A DNA stretch of 64,000 nucleotides. It comes from Coccinella septempunctata. Its lineage: Eukaryota; Arthropoda; Insecta; Coleoptera; Coccinellidae. The notes under the pieces were generated by a model. That model worked only from the letters and a program-made list of their open reading frames with translations. It did not search any database and was not told the DNA's origin. Each line of letters starts with the position of its first letter. Position 1 is the first letter of the stretch. Positions 49,946 through 59,411 of this stretch are shown piece by piece. Position numbers and translations under genes: made by a program. The DNA lies in the NCBI RefSeq assembly GCF_907165205.1, contig NC_058195.1, positions 29,656,936-29,720,935 of the forward strand, read 5' to 3'.

Positions 49946-50878
49946 ATGCCGACAAACTGTTTATCATGCGGTACGCCGGCGAGCAGAAACAAACCAGCTG
50001 TTCAATGTTGTTCATGCGTCAACGAGGTTCATCAGGCTTGCCTGGGAATTCCCCCTGATACGTTGAAGACGTCCGGAAGTAATGGGAGGATGAGGTGGAT
50101 GTGTGATGACTGCTGCACAAGGAATAGTGAGTTTCCACGTTCTTGTAATTTTGATGCCAAGCTTGATAAAATCATGTCCGACTTGGCTGCTATTACGAAG
50201 CAGCAGGCTGGATTCATTGAGTCACTCAATTTTTTTGGCGGTAAAATAGACGATGTTGAGTCGAAAATGAAAGTTTTTGAGAGCATGAATTCCAGACTGC
50301 AGAAACATGATGCAGAGCTGAAAAATCTTAGGGATGGAAATGCTGAATTGAGACGGGAAATGAATGGGTTGCAGCAGCAGCTCAAATCAAAAAATTTGGA
50401 TATTATAGGAGTACCAGAAAAGAAAAATGAAAACATATTAACCATTGTCGAGAACATTGCCTCTAAGCTTGGTATTTCGGATGTGAGAAATTTTATAGAA
50501 GGTTGCTATAGAATACACTTCATGCCTAAAAATGATGCGAGATCTAGACCGATTGTCATTGATTTTAAGAGTAAATCATACAGAGACGCCTTTTTACGCG
50601 CTTATAAGGGGAACAAAGAAAAGATTCGAACAAGCGATATCGGCTTTGATGGCACTGAAAAGACCATCTATGTCAATGAAAGTCTTTCTCCCTATTATAG
50701 AAAATTATTCAACACCACTCGACAGTTCTGTAGGGAAAATAGTTATAAATATTGCTGGATTCAGGACGGCAGGCTGTTAGTGAGAAAAGATGATTCCTCT
50801 AAGATCTCGCACATTGCTTCCGAGGATGATGTGGACAGGCTGCCCAGGAGCAACCTGGACAGGTTGCCTGAGGACTAA
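49946..50878 (+). CDS. LINE B ORF1: PHD-like finger, coiled coil, FP-like C-terminus
   Basis: 310 aa from the ATG at 49946. Residues 5-55 hold a PHD-type finger (CLSCG, CCSCVNEVHQAC, WMCDDC), a known ORF1 module of CR1-like LINEs. A heptad-rich stretch at about 70-150 (KMKVFESMNSRLQKHDAELK) predicts a trimerising coiled coil. The C-terminal part (IYVNESLSPYYRKLFNTTR..YCWIQDGRLLVRK) resembles the FP C-terminal domain seen in insect LINE ORF1 proteins. The likely role is RNA binding and chaperoning. No damage is visible. Confidence 0.87.
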   Translation: MPTNCLSCGTPASRNKPAVQCCSCVNEVHQACLGIPPDTLKTSGSNGRMRWMCDDCCTRNSEFPRSCNFDAKLDKIMSDLAAITKQQAGFIESLNFFGGKIDDVESKMKVFESMNSRLQKHDAELKNLRDGNAELRREMNGLQQQLKSKNLDIIGVPEKKNENILTIVENIASKLGISDVRNFIEGCYRIHFMPKNDARSRPIVIDFKSKSYRDAFLRAYKGNKEKIRTSDIGFDGTEKTIYVNESLSPYYRKLFNTTRQFCRENSYKYCWIQDGRLLVRKDDSSKISHIASEDDVDRLPRSNLDRLPED

Positions 50879-50931
50879 TTCGGTGTTGCCATTTGTGCAC
50901 TGTTTTAATAGACTTTTTTTTCGTGTCAGAG

Positions 50932-53793
50932 ATGGCTTCGAACTTGAGTATATTTTATCAAAATTGTCGGGGTCTTAGAACTAAAACAACAGAATTCCTA
51001 AAGTCTTCTTGGGATAACCTGGCAGAAATTATATGTGTTACAGAATCGTGGCTCATACCGACTATCAACAATTCAGAATTTATGTGTAGCAACTATAGAG
51101 TGCATCGAAAAGACAGATGTGAAACGGGTAGCTCTAAAAAAGGCGGTGGTGTATTTATCGCCGTTACCGAGCGTATGCATAGTGTGCAGATTTCGGAGAT
51201 ATGTCACTCAACCAGGGTTGAGGACATTTGGGTTCGAGTCAAGCTCAGTGAGAAAATGAGACTTTTTTTAGGTGTATGCTACATTCCACCGAGTGCATCG
51301 TCGGAAGAATATGCAAACTTCTTTGACGCGGTCACTGTTTTCATGGAAAACTATACCGAAGACATTTTCATCCTGATTGGTGATTTCAATCTCCCTCTTT
51401 TTTCCTGGTGCGCGAATGAGAACGGCGAGCTCGTGTGCAATCTGGTTCAGAAGGACTCTTATACCTACTTTCAAAACTTCATGGCTTATAACTCACTGAT
51501 GCAGTTCAATGGAAGTCAGAATGGAAATGGTAGAATATTGGATTTTGTTTTGGCACCCAACATCGGTGTCCATACTTGCCATTCCTCCTCCCCTTTCGTG
51601 AGTGAAGATTCTCATCATCCTGCCTTGGATATATTTGTTAGCCGCAGCACAGAAAAATTCAAACCTAAGAGCTCCAGATCTATTTTCAAGTTTTTTAAAG
51701 CAAATTATTCGGAAGAAAATAAAGAACTTTCTGATGTCGATTGGAAAGCACTTCTGAATAGTAAAGACGTCAATACTAATACTGAAACTTTTTACAATGT
51801 ACTTAATGGTGTAATAGAAAAATATGTCCCGAAACGACCTATCAGAAATAAAAATTTCCCGTGTTGGTTTTCGAATGAAACTATGAAGTTGATAAAGGAA
51901 AAGATTAAATTTCACAAAAAGTTCAAAAAGTTTGGCAGGGAAAATGATTATGTTAGCTTTTCTACTCTCCGTAAGCAATGTAAAAAGTCAATTGAAAGAG
52001 ATTATTGCGATTATATAGACCGTACTGAAAATAATATAAAAGCAAATCCAAGAAATTTTTGGACATATGTGTCGGAGAGTAAAAGAGATGGACAGATTCC
52101 TAGTTTAATGACCCATGCGTATGATGTTTATGATAACCGGCAAGATGTTGTGAACGCGTTCGGTGAATATTTTACAGGTGTTTTTGACGATCCGAATAAA
52201 CCGATTATTTACAGAAAGAAAGAAATGAAAAATTATTATGATGAAATTGATATTGGCTATATTCACCGAGATATTATATTGAAGAAGATGAGCGAACTGA
52301 AAACTGATAAAGGGCCAGGCCCGGATTTGATACCGCCTATATTCATTAAATCTTGCGCAAATTCTCTCGATTTACCGTTGCAGATAATCTTCAATCAGTC
52401 AGTTCTAACTGGAACATTTCCCAGTAAATGGAAGGTTGCTAAAATCACCCCAATTCATAAGGGCGGAAAAAAGGAGATTATATCGAATTATCGTCCGGTA
52501 TCTGTATTGAGTCACTTCGGAAAATTATTAGAGTCAATAATAACAGATATTTTATTTGAATCACTCAAAAGCAAGCTCAGTGAGAGGCAACACGGGTTTT
52601 ACAAAGGAAGATCGGTCCTGACTAATTTGGTGCCTTACGTTAATTTCATCTCGCAGAATTTGGATCGGAGTATACAGGTGAATTCGGTCTACACGGACTT
52701 CGCGAAAGCCTTCGATAGGGTCCATCATAAAACTTTGTTCAGTATATTGTCTGACTTTGGAGTTTCGGGAAGGCTTTTGTTGTGGATAGAGTCATATTTA
52801 TCGGATAGAAGTCAGTTTGTTGTTGTTGACGGTGTCCCGTCCACGGTCCGAAATGTAACATCGGGCGTGGTTCAGGGATCGCACATTGGTCCGGTTCTTT
52901 TCAATGTGTACATTGATGATGTAGTAAGTTGTTTTTTGAATGTAAGCTTTGAAATTTATGCGGACGATCTGAAAATGTATAGATCCATCAGAAGCTTGGA
53001 TGACGTGGTTGGATTTCAGGAGGACCTTGATAGGTTCTCTGCCTTCTGCTCTGAACGATATTTATCATTGAGCGTAGATAAGTGCAAGCACATTAGGTTC
53101 ACTAAAAATTTTCAAATAATAGAATTTCCTCTATTCATCGAGGGGGTAATGATACAGGAGGTTCAGTGTGTTAAGGATCTTGGCGTGTTTCTTGATTCAA
53201 AACTATCTTTTGAAATTCAGGTCGAAAACGTAGTTTCCAAGAGTTTTAAGATGCTTGGTTTTATTCTGAGGATATCTAAATTATTCAAAAATAAGGAATT
53301 TGTCAAAACCTTATACTTCAGCTTTGTACGTAGTAACTTAGAATATGTAACACCGATCTGGAGTCCTTTTTATTACAAATACATAGATAAGTTAGAAAGA
53401 GTCCAAAGAAAGTTCACCAAGGTCTTGCAATATCGTTTTGACCGTGGACAGGTAGACCGCCCCTATGATTCTAGGCTGAAATTATATAATATAATGAGCC
53501 TTGAGAATAGAAGGGTTTTTTATGACCAAATTTTTCTTTATAGAATTGTGAATAATTACTTTAGTTTTCCATTAATAGAATATGTTTATTTCAATACTCG
53601 TTTTTTTGGTGGTCGCAGAAGAGATTTATTTTTTGTACCTCAGGCAAGAACATCTTTATATTTTAACTCGACCTGTTTGAGGATAAGTCGTTTTTATAAT
53701 TGGCATATAGGTAGTATTGACCTTTTCAATTTGTCAATATCCGAATTTAAAAAAAAATTACTGACGTATCTGTCTCAAAATTATAATAAATAG
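50932..53793 (+). CDS. LINE B ORF2: endonuclease and reverse transcriptase, 953 aa
   Basis: I chose the ATG at 50932 (MASNLSIFYQNCRGL); the frame is open slightly upstream from 50893 but without an ATG. The apurinic-like endonuclease includes VTESWL, LIGDFNLP and DSHHPALDIF. The RT includes DKGPGPDLIPP, NYRPVSVLSHFGKLLE, YTDFAKAFDRVHH, GVVQGSHIGPVLFNVY and the catalytic YADD (codons 52957-52968). The thumb and C-terminal tail to SQNYNK are intact. It starts 53 bp after the ORF1 stop. No stop or shift is seen, so it may be active or very young. Confidence 0.92.
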   Translation: MASNLSIFYQNCRGLRTKTTEFLKSSWDNLAEIICVTESWLIPTINNSEFMCSNYRVHRKDRCETGSSKKGGGVFIAVTERMHSVQISEICHSTRVEDIWVRVKLSEKMRLFLGVCYIPPSASSEEYANFFDAVTVFMENYTEDIFILIGDFNLPLFSWCANENGELVCNLVQKDSYTYFQNFMAYNSLMQFNGSQNGNGRILDFVLAPNIGVHTCHSSSPFVSEDSHHPALDIFVSRSTEKFKPKSSRSIFKFFKANYSEENKELSDVDWKALLNSKDVNTNTETFYNVLNGVIEKYVPKRPIRNKNFPCWFSNETMKLIKEKIKFHKKFKKFGRENDYVSFSTLRKQCKKSIERDYCDYIDRTENNIKANPRNFWTYVSESKRDGQIPSLMTHAYDVYDNRQDVVNAFGEYFTGVFDDPNKPIIYRKKEMKNYYDEIDIGYIHRDIILKKMSELKTDKGPGPDLIPPIFIKSCANSLDLPLQIIFNQSVLTGTFPSKWKVAKITPIHKGGKKEIISNYRPVSVLSHFGKLLESIITDILFESLKSKLSERQHGFYKGRSVLTNLVPYVNFISQNLDRSIQVNSVYTDFAKAFDRVHHKTLFSILSDFGVSGRLLLWIESYLSDRSQFVVVDGVPSTVRNVTSGVVQGSHIGPVLFNVYIDDVVSCFLNVSFEIYADDLKMYRSIRSLDDVVGFQEDLDRFSAFCSERYLSLSVDKCKHIRFTKNFQIIEFPLFIEGVMIQEVQCVKDLGVFLDSKLSFEIQVENVVSKSFKMLGFILRISKLFKNKEFVKTLYFSFVRSNLEYVTPIWSPFYYKYIDKLERVQRKFTKVLQYRFDRGQVDRPYDSRLKLYNIMSLENRRVFYDQIFLYRIVNNYFSFPLIEYVYFNTRFFGGRRRDLFFVPQARTSLYFNSTCLRISRFYNWHIGSIDLFNLSISEFKKKLLTYLSQNYNK

Positions 53794-54516
53794 TTTAGTT
53801 TTAGAACTTTGAAAACTCATTTTGTTTGTTTTTTTTGGTCACGATGTAATGAGATATTGTTTTTTTTTAATTGTAGTGAATCCCCATAATTGGGTTAATC
53901 CTGTCGGGGTTCCTGTTTATGTAAATAAATAAATAAATAAATAAATATAGTGTGTTTGGAAAAATATGCTGGAAATTTGTTATTCACTTCAGTAGTTGGA
54001 ATATGGATTCGAACCAAGTGATTGATCACTCTGTAGAATGAATCAGTCATGGCATCGACGTCGGGTTCAGAGGAAAATAAGTCATTCCAATCTGTATTCG
54101 TGAGATCTTCATTTACTCCTGAATAATCAGCCCTCCTGAAGTTCAAGACCCTCTTATTCACGCTTCCAACCGACCTCGACAGGTTAGGGCAGGATATAGT
54201 TACCTCAACAGGAACATGGTGAACATCAACTGGGATCAGTGGGCACCTTGACACATAAAGACCAGAGATTACACTTTTGTTGCAGAAAATTAAGTCAAGT
54301 ACTCTATCGTTGGTATTCTTAAAACCATTAAATTGCAGAAAATTTTCGAAATCTAGGGTATCCATGATGTTCTGGAATGCATGAGGAATTTTAGAGGGAG
54401 AAAGTGAAAGTGCCTCAGCTGGAGCCCACACTATGTCCGGAAAATTAAAGTCTCCGCAGATAAGAATAGCTCCATCAGAAACCATAGCTAAGACTCGTTG
54501 ATGATTCAAATTGAAA

Positions 54517-56815
54517 CAACAACAACAACAACAAACAGTCTTTATTTCAAATCAATGGTTACAATAATAAATACTGATAGCAAATGAAATGAAATAGTGT
54601 CAAATAAGCAGTTTTAATTGATGAAATCATCAAGACAGTAAGGTTCCAGACTCAGTAGAAGCTTGAAAATCTTCTTCTTGAACAAGTTGAAGTTGTTTTC
54701 CCTCTGTATTACCCCAGGTAGACTATTGAAAAGTTTTAGGCATCTGTATTGCATTTGATTTTGACTTGTCGTCAATCTATATTTAGGAAGGTTATATGAT
54801 GAGGTTCTTGTATTATATCTTTCCTTAAGGTTCCTATACTTGCTGAACAATTCTTGGTTCTTATGAAAAAATAGGAGGCATTCCTGAATATATATCCCAT
54901 AGATCGTCAAGATTCCTTTTCGTCTGAAATAACCGCGACATGATTCCCTATAACTCAGTTTACACATTATTCTGAGTGCCTTTTTCTGCAGGACAAATAG
55001 AGATGAAACATTACCACTGCCGTAAAAGGTTATTCCGAATCTAAGCTGTGACTCAATTGTTCCATAATATGCAGTTCTTAGTGTTGTGGAGTCAACATAC
55101 CTTGAGAGAATCCTTAGAGCATAAACTGAAGAACTAGCCTTATTACAAAGTTGCTGTATGTGTGAGTGCCAGCTCAGTTCCTCATCTACATGGAGGCCAA
55201 GGAATTTAACACATCTTGATACTGCGTATTCTTGATTTTGTAACGAGATACTCTCTGGTGGTTGTATTCCAGAATTTACAGGATGAAACAGTACAATACC
55301 TGTTTTAATTTTATTCAAAATGAGGTTATTTTGGTCGAACCACATATCAGCTTGCAGGAATACATCCTCAAGCAGCTGCCTCAGCTCTGGCCACAAGGAC
55401 TTTATCAGCAGGAGGTTTGAGTCATCTGCATAATTTACTGTATTCACTTCATTTGTGTAACATTGTGAATTCTGTATGAAATCATTAATATAAATAATGA
55501 AAAAAATAGGACCAGCAATACTTCCCTGCGGAACTCCTAATTTCAATTCGAGTGGTTGAGATCTTACATAACCATTGTTGGTAGAAATTTCCACAAGTTG
55601 TGTTCTTCCTCTGAAATATGACCGGATCCATTCCATCGCTGGGCCAGCAATACCATACTTCTCCAACTTCTTCAATAAAATGTCGACACTCAAACTATCA
55701 AAGGCCTTGGCAAGATCTAAGAACAATCCCAACGCTAAGTCTCCTTCCTCAAAAGCATCCACTATCCTCAAGAGAAACTGAAACACAGCTGTCTGTATGG
55801 ATTTTCCTTTTAGAAAACCATGCTGATTCTTGGAAAACAAGTTATTCTCTATAAAGTATTGGACAAGTTGGTTACAGAATGCCAGCTCAAAAATCTTGGA
55901 GAAAGATGGCAAAATACTTATAGGTCTGTAGTACTTATAATCATTTATATCTCCTTTCTTATGGATAGGCTTGACTATAGCAATCTTCAAAGCTTCTGGA
56001 AATATTCCATGCCTCAAGGAGTTATTCACTATGAAGTTCAGTGGTTTTAATATTTCATCCCTCGTTTCTCTAACAATGTTATTAGATATTCCATCATATC
56101 CTCTTGTTTGCTGGTTTTTTAACGATTTTATTATTAACATGAGTTGTTCTTCAGTAATTGAAACAGTTGACATTTCTGTGGTGTGTTGGTTCTCTGGTGT
56201 GGTGCCATGTCTTTCTTGCTTATTTCCTTTAGTGTTTATCAAGTTCGATGCTGCATTGACAAAGAAATCGTTTAGTTTATCCGCAACCTCAGGGGAACCC
56301 TCCATGGGAAATTTGGTATCATTATTTCCATTCTTCAGGGAATTAATTATTGTCCACACAGTTTTATTCTTGTTGTCTGACTTCTGAATCATTTCCTCAT
56401 ATAATTTAGATTTTTGTTTTATCAATAGCTGATCATATTGTTTCTTCACTTCTTTATATTTTTCTTTGAGTTTATCATCTTTCATGCTGAGCAGAAGTAG
56501 TACATCTAGCTGATTTTTAAGGTGCATAATATGTGGATCTCTGATGATTTTCTTTTGTTTACATTTCGTTGGTATTTTCACATTAGGACAGGCCATATTT
56601 AGATGTTCATTATATATTTTATAAAAAAGATCCAACTGTTCATCTACTTTATGTGTTTCCATTTTGTACAGTTCCAACCAGTCTTGATCTCTCAAACTTG
56701 CTTTGAACTTCTTCAAATTTTCTGGGGAGTAAATTCTTCTATAACTGAATTTGGGAATTGATCTAGCTTGTCTGAGCGACAATCAAGTTCGTCGTCACTT
56801 GCCGCCATCTTGGAC
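54517..56815 (-). mobile_element. LINE C, 5'-truncated, with TTG-repeat tail
   Basis: It is inserted in the endonuclease region of LINE A. On the coding strand the 3' end is TTGTTGTTGTTG (plus strand 54517-54534). The 5' end at about 56815 has lost the endonuclease. Confidence 0.83.
54614..56782 (-). CDS. LINE C reverse transcriptase, 722 aa open frame
   Basis: The frame begins beyond the endonuclease (IPKFSYRRIYSPENLKKF). RT motifs in order are TRGYDGISNNIVRE, IVKPIHKKGDIND, YRPISILPSFSKIFELAF, LFLDLAKAFDSLSVD, GVPQGSIAGPIFFIIYINDF and the catalytic NYADDSNLLL. The thumb and tail end in CLDDFIN. The frame is free of stops over its whole length, but an ORF1 and endonuclease are missing. The frame's first codon is not an ATG, so its 5' end is set by truncation. 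The clade is uncertain among CR1/Jockey-group LINEs. Confidence 0.85.
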   Translation of the reverse strand: MSLRQARSIPKFSYRRIYSPENLKKFKASLRDQDWLELYKMETHKVDEQLDLFYKIYNEHLNMACPNVKIPTKCKQKKIIRDPHIMHLKNQLDVLLLLSMKDDKLKEKYKEVKKQYDQLLIKQKSKLYEEMIQKSDNKNKTVWTIINSLKNGNNDTKFPMEGSPEVADKLNDFFVNAASNLINTKGNKQERHGTTPENQHTTEMSTVSITEEQLMLIIKSLKNQQTRGYDGISNNIVRETRDEILKPLNFIVNNSLRHGIFPEALKIAIVKPIHKKGDINDYKYYRPISILPSFSKIFELAFCNQLVQYFIENNLFSKNQHGFLKGKSIQTAVFQFLLRIVDAFEEGDLALGLFLDLAKAFDSLSVDILLKKLEKYGIAGPAMEWIRSYFRGRTQLVEISTNNGYVRSQPLELKLGVPQGSIAGPIFFIIYINDFIQNSQCYTNEVNTVNYADDSNLLLIKSLWPELRQLLEDVFLQADMWFDQNNLILNKIKTGIVLFHPVNSGIQPPESISLQNQEYAVSRCVKFLGLHVDEELSWHSHIQQLCNKASSSVYALRILSRYVDSTTLRTAYYGTIESQLRFGITFYGSGNVSSLFVLQKKALRIMCKLSYRESCRGYFRRKGILTIYGIYIQECLLFFHKNQELFSKYRNLKERYNTRTSSYNLPKYRLTTSQNQMQYRCLKLFNSLPGVIQRENNFNLFKKKIFKLLLSLEPYCLDDFIN

Positions 56816-57079
56816 ATCTTGGACCAATATGAAAGATGAATAAGCTACATTATCTTTAGGTGGCAAATGAGTACAACTAATTAAAAGTCCCGTACCGTTA
56901 AGGGCGTCGCTGACTTCCACCCAAAGGTCCTCTACAGGCGATTGAAGATCGAGTCGTCGCCTTGCAATAAGTGTCTGGTGAACAGCCATCTTGTGGACAT
57001 TAAGCGATAATATAAAGCCAAAAGCGAAATTAACTCATTAATATGCTGGGTGTTCTGTTTTCTCTGTCACATAGGAGCT

Positions 57080-57295
57080 ACTACACCCGGAAATCCTAGG
57101 TGAAATTGTTGGAATTTGTTTCTTTGTGGTGTTGAAATTAAGAGCTTTATGCATTTGCCTTTCTCTGTTAGGTCATTTTATGATCTCCAAACGAGTGTTT
57201 ACATCTAGAAGTAGCATACATGTACGATGCAGAATAGACCAACATGTTGATTTGCTCAGACCGAATCTGTCGGCTACCGATCTGAAATTCATTTT
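57080..57295 (-). pseudogene. Harbinger transposase fragment
   Basis: NFRSVADRFGLSKSTCWSIL and TRLEIIK followed, after a stop, by FQQFHLGFPGVV match the N-terminal and pre-catalytic regions of HARBI1-like transposases. The catalytic core is missing. Confidence 0.65.
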
Positions 57296-57362
57296 TTTAT
57301 TCATACATTGCTGCATCCCGTCACCGCAAATATCTCTACAAAAAGACAAAAAAAAAAACAAT
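57290..57362 (-). repeat. Solo RTE-like 3' end
   Basis: The coding strand has a T-rich tract then GTGACGGGATGCAGCAATG, the conserved 3' terminus of the RTE-like family seen at 35.45 and 59.85 kb. Confidence 0.7.
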
Positions 57363-57649
57363 ATGGCTTTGAGATAAGGCGATATTTAGTACGATGCCAT
57401 AAAAAGGGATTGAAAATTGAATAATTCAATATGATAACGGGAAAGAATTCAAGTATTATAATCTACCTGAAACTTTCTACCTATATTGCTCAGATACCAA
57501 ATTTTAACCATCACTTCTTTATCTAAGGATACCCGAGTATGTTTATTACATATATTGAGTTCAATTATGGTCTGATGAATCTTTAAGAGTAGGTCTTCAA
57601 ACGTTGACGGGTCCATTCTAAAATGCGGTTGAAACTGATAAATAATCCT
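57363..57649. other. No recognised feature
   Basis: AT-rich DNA between the RTE end and the Myb-like pseudogene, without a coding signal that I can support. Confidence 0.4.
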
Positions 57650-58245
57650 TCATTCGGCTAAATTCATTTTTTCACCAATTTGGTGTTCAACAGACATTTG
57701 AAACAGTTTAATTAATTTTTCCTTTCTCTTCATTTTATCTTGGTGCCTTTTATTGGCCTCGTTTTCCCCCTGTCCTTTTTTCCTCATTATGGTAGATGTA
57801 TAATAAACTATGTGTGGTCTTGCAACCAAATAGATTCTCCCAGATATAAGATTAAAAAAAATACCATTTTCATCAGTGTCCACCTCTTGAGATCTCTTTA
57901 TTTCCCCAATTGAACTGCAAGTGGCCTCTGGCATTATTTCAGTTTTCCGCGAGAAGAAGCTATCCATGGCATTATAAAATTGTCATGTTCTTCGCTTATT
58001 TGTGGTCTTATTATTTTCATCTTTGATTTTTAATATATTCTCTTCAGACCTTCGCACTTATTTTCAACCTGTTCCACGTTGAAGTTATTTCCACTTAACT
58101 GAAATATTTCGTCGCAAATTTTGGTCCAAACTGACTTTTTTACTCCTGTTGTGAATCTCTTGTAATTATTTTCCACAAGCCTAATAAGCAGAAGAGTATT
58201 CTCAGAGGACCAAAACCTGATCTTGTAGAGAAAGTAGGTTCTTTC
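57650..58245 (-). pseudogene. Myb/SANT-like protein relic
   Basis: From about 58225 the minus strand reads LLLIRLVENNYKRFTTGVKK, SVWTKICDEIFQLSGN and QVENKCEGLKRIY, the trihelix Myb/SANT-like domain. A stop follows; the frame resumes at 57967 (MDSFFSRKTEIMPEATCSS) and ends with NKRHQDKMKRKEKLIKLFQ, a basic tail like the frame at 45578. This is the usual architecture of the Harbinger accessory protein, and Harbinger debris lies nearby. A host trihelix gene fragment remains possible. Confidence 0.55.
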
Positions 58246-58634
58246 TTTTTGCCCTTCATCTTAAAAGCTAATTATTTTTCATGTGACGAACACAGTTTTG
58301 AAAGGATTTTAAACAGAAAAAACGAAAACGAAATTTTTCAACCTTATTGTAATTAAAACTTTCTACAGGTGATATGCTTGTCTATAATTTGAATCTTTTT
58401 TTGAAATTATTGGTTTCACTTTCCGTCGAGAGCCTTAAAGGTTTATTTCTTCATTGGATGGAATGATTATAATTTTTCTGGGAACATATTCAGTTCCTTG
58501 AAAACACTAAAACCACTGTTTATTTGTCTCTTCTTCCATAACGGTTGTACACAATAACGATGCTTCGGATTTTTCTTATTTATATTGAGAAGGTTCACAA
58601 ATGCTAACATGTCTTAGTCCTCTAAGAACTGACA

Positions 58635-58785
58635 TTTCACTCAGATGTGCGATATCTCAAAATTATGCATCGCCTTTGTCATGTATGTGCCATGTCAGTG
58701 ATAAGCTAATTTGGTGTGCGCTATCTGAAAATTATGCGAAGTGTTTGCCACGAATGCGTCATGTATGTGCCACGCTACTTTGGTT
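58635..58785. repeat. Imperfect tandem duplication, about 75 bp
   Basis: GTGCGATATCTCAAAATTATGC and GTGCGCTATCTGAAAATTATGC each lead to TCATGTATGTGCCA. Confidence 0.6.
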
Positions 58786-58985
58786 AGCGGTCCCACTTAA
58801 ATTAAAACCAGCCCCAAAAATTATGTCCCCTTTTTGAAGTAACTTACTTACACTTTTCAGAAAGCTCTCTTCACTAACATATCCACCGTATGCATTTGGA
58901 ACAAAGTTCACACATCCAGATCCAGAAAGTCCTACCAATAGTTTCACTTTGTTGGATGATTTCTAGTTAGAATATGTAGGTTGTT
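58759..58985 (-). pseudogene. ISL2EU/THAP-type DDE transposase fragment
   Basis: KVKLLVGLSGSGCVNFVPNA, YGGYVSEESF and LLQKGDIIFGAGFNLSG match the middle of DDE_Tnp_4-type transposases, where GDxxxADRGF is expected; here the Asp-Arg is Ala-Gly-like, so a catalytic acid is gone. A stop lies just upstream. About 62 residues remain. Confidence 0.6.
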
Positions 58986-59411
58986 GTGAAACTGTATTTT
59001 GTGGTTTTTCAATTTTTATTTCTTTGCAATTCATAGGTAAGTACTAATATCGTCGGTAAAAAGTGTTAACCAGCTTACTCCGTTCAGACTGATTTCAAGG
59101 AAGAGAAGAATAACTGCATAAAATGTAGATGCTTATTTTAACTCTTTGACTACCGAATATGTAATTTGGAAATCAAAATTTTGCTATTGGGTATTTGAAA
59201 ATTTCAGTTTTTCATTTATTTTTCAAAGCAAACACTTATTCCAATTTTTTGTTTGTTTTCGAGTTTTTGAAATGTACATAATGTGTAAGATTGCAGAGGA
59301 AGACTGCAAATCAATACGAAAAACGTAAGGTATTTTCATTATTATTATTTGTTTCAATTAAACTTCATTCAATGTATTACCATATATATCAAAATAATTG
59401 CATAAATATCA

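Larger units (their letters stand above)
49707..53945 (+). mobile_element. LINE B (CR1-like), apparently full length
   Basis: A two-ORF LINE with a 5' UTR of about 240 bp, both ORFs open, a short 3' UTR and a (TAAA)n tail (53922-53945). It is inserted in LINE A in the opposite orientation, with a short TATA duplication (49703-49706, 53946-53949). PHD-type ORF1 and the tail fit the CR1 group. Confidence 0.88.
47765..57000 (-). pseudogene. LINE A endonuclease/RT ORF, interrupted and mutated
   Basis: Endonuclease: SPVEDLWVEVSDAL (56.9 kb), then ILICGDFNFPDIVW and NDRVLDLIFCNKS (54.4 kb). After insertion B, HTI continues as AEVNKKKRLHKIWKR (49.7 kb). RT: DPNKSAGPNGIPSFF, NYRPISKLNIFSKVFE, and GVPQGSHLGPLLFLIYIHD. 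The catalytic box reads YAED instead of YADD. Frameshifts are at about 49550 and 48940. Confidence 0.85.
47757..57005 (-). mobile_element. LINE A (CR1-like), 5'-truncated, carrying LINEs B and C
   Basis: Its parts, in coding order, are 57005-56820, 54509-53946 and 49706-47757. Joining across the insertions restores endonuclease and RT order. The 3' end is an AAATAAAT tail (plus strand TTTATTTATTTATT at 47757-47780). Confidence 0.85.
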
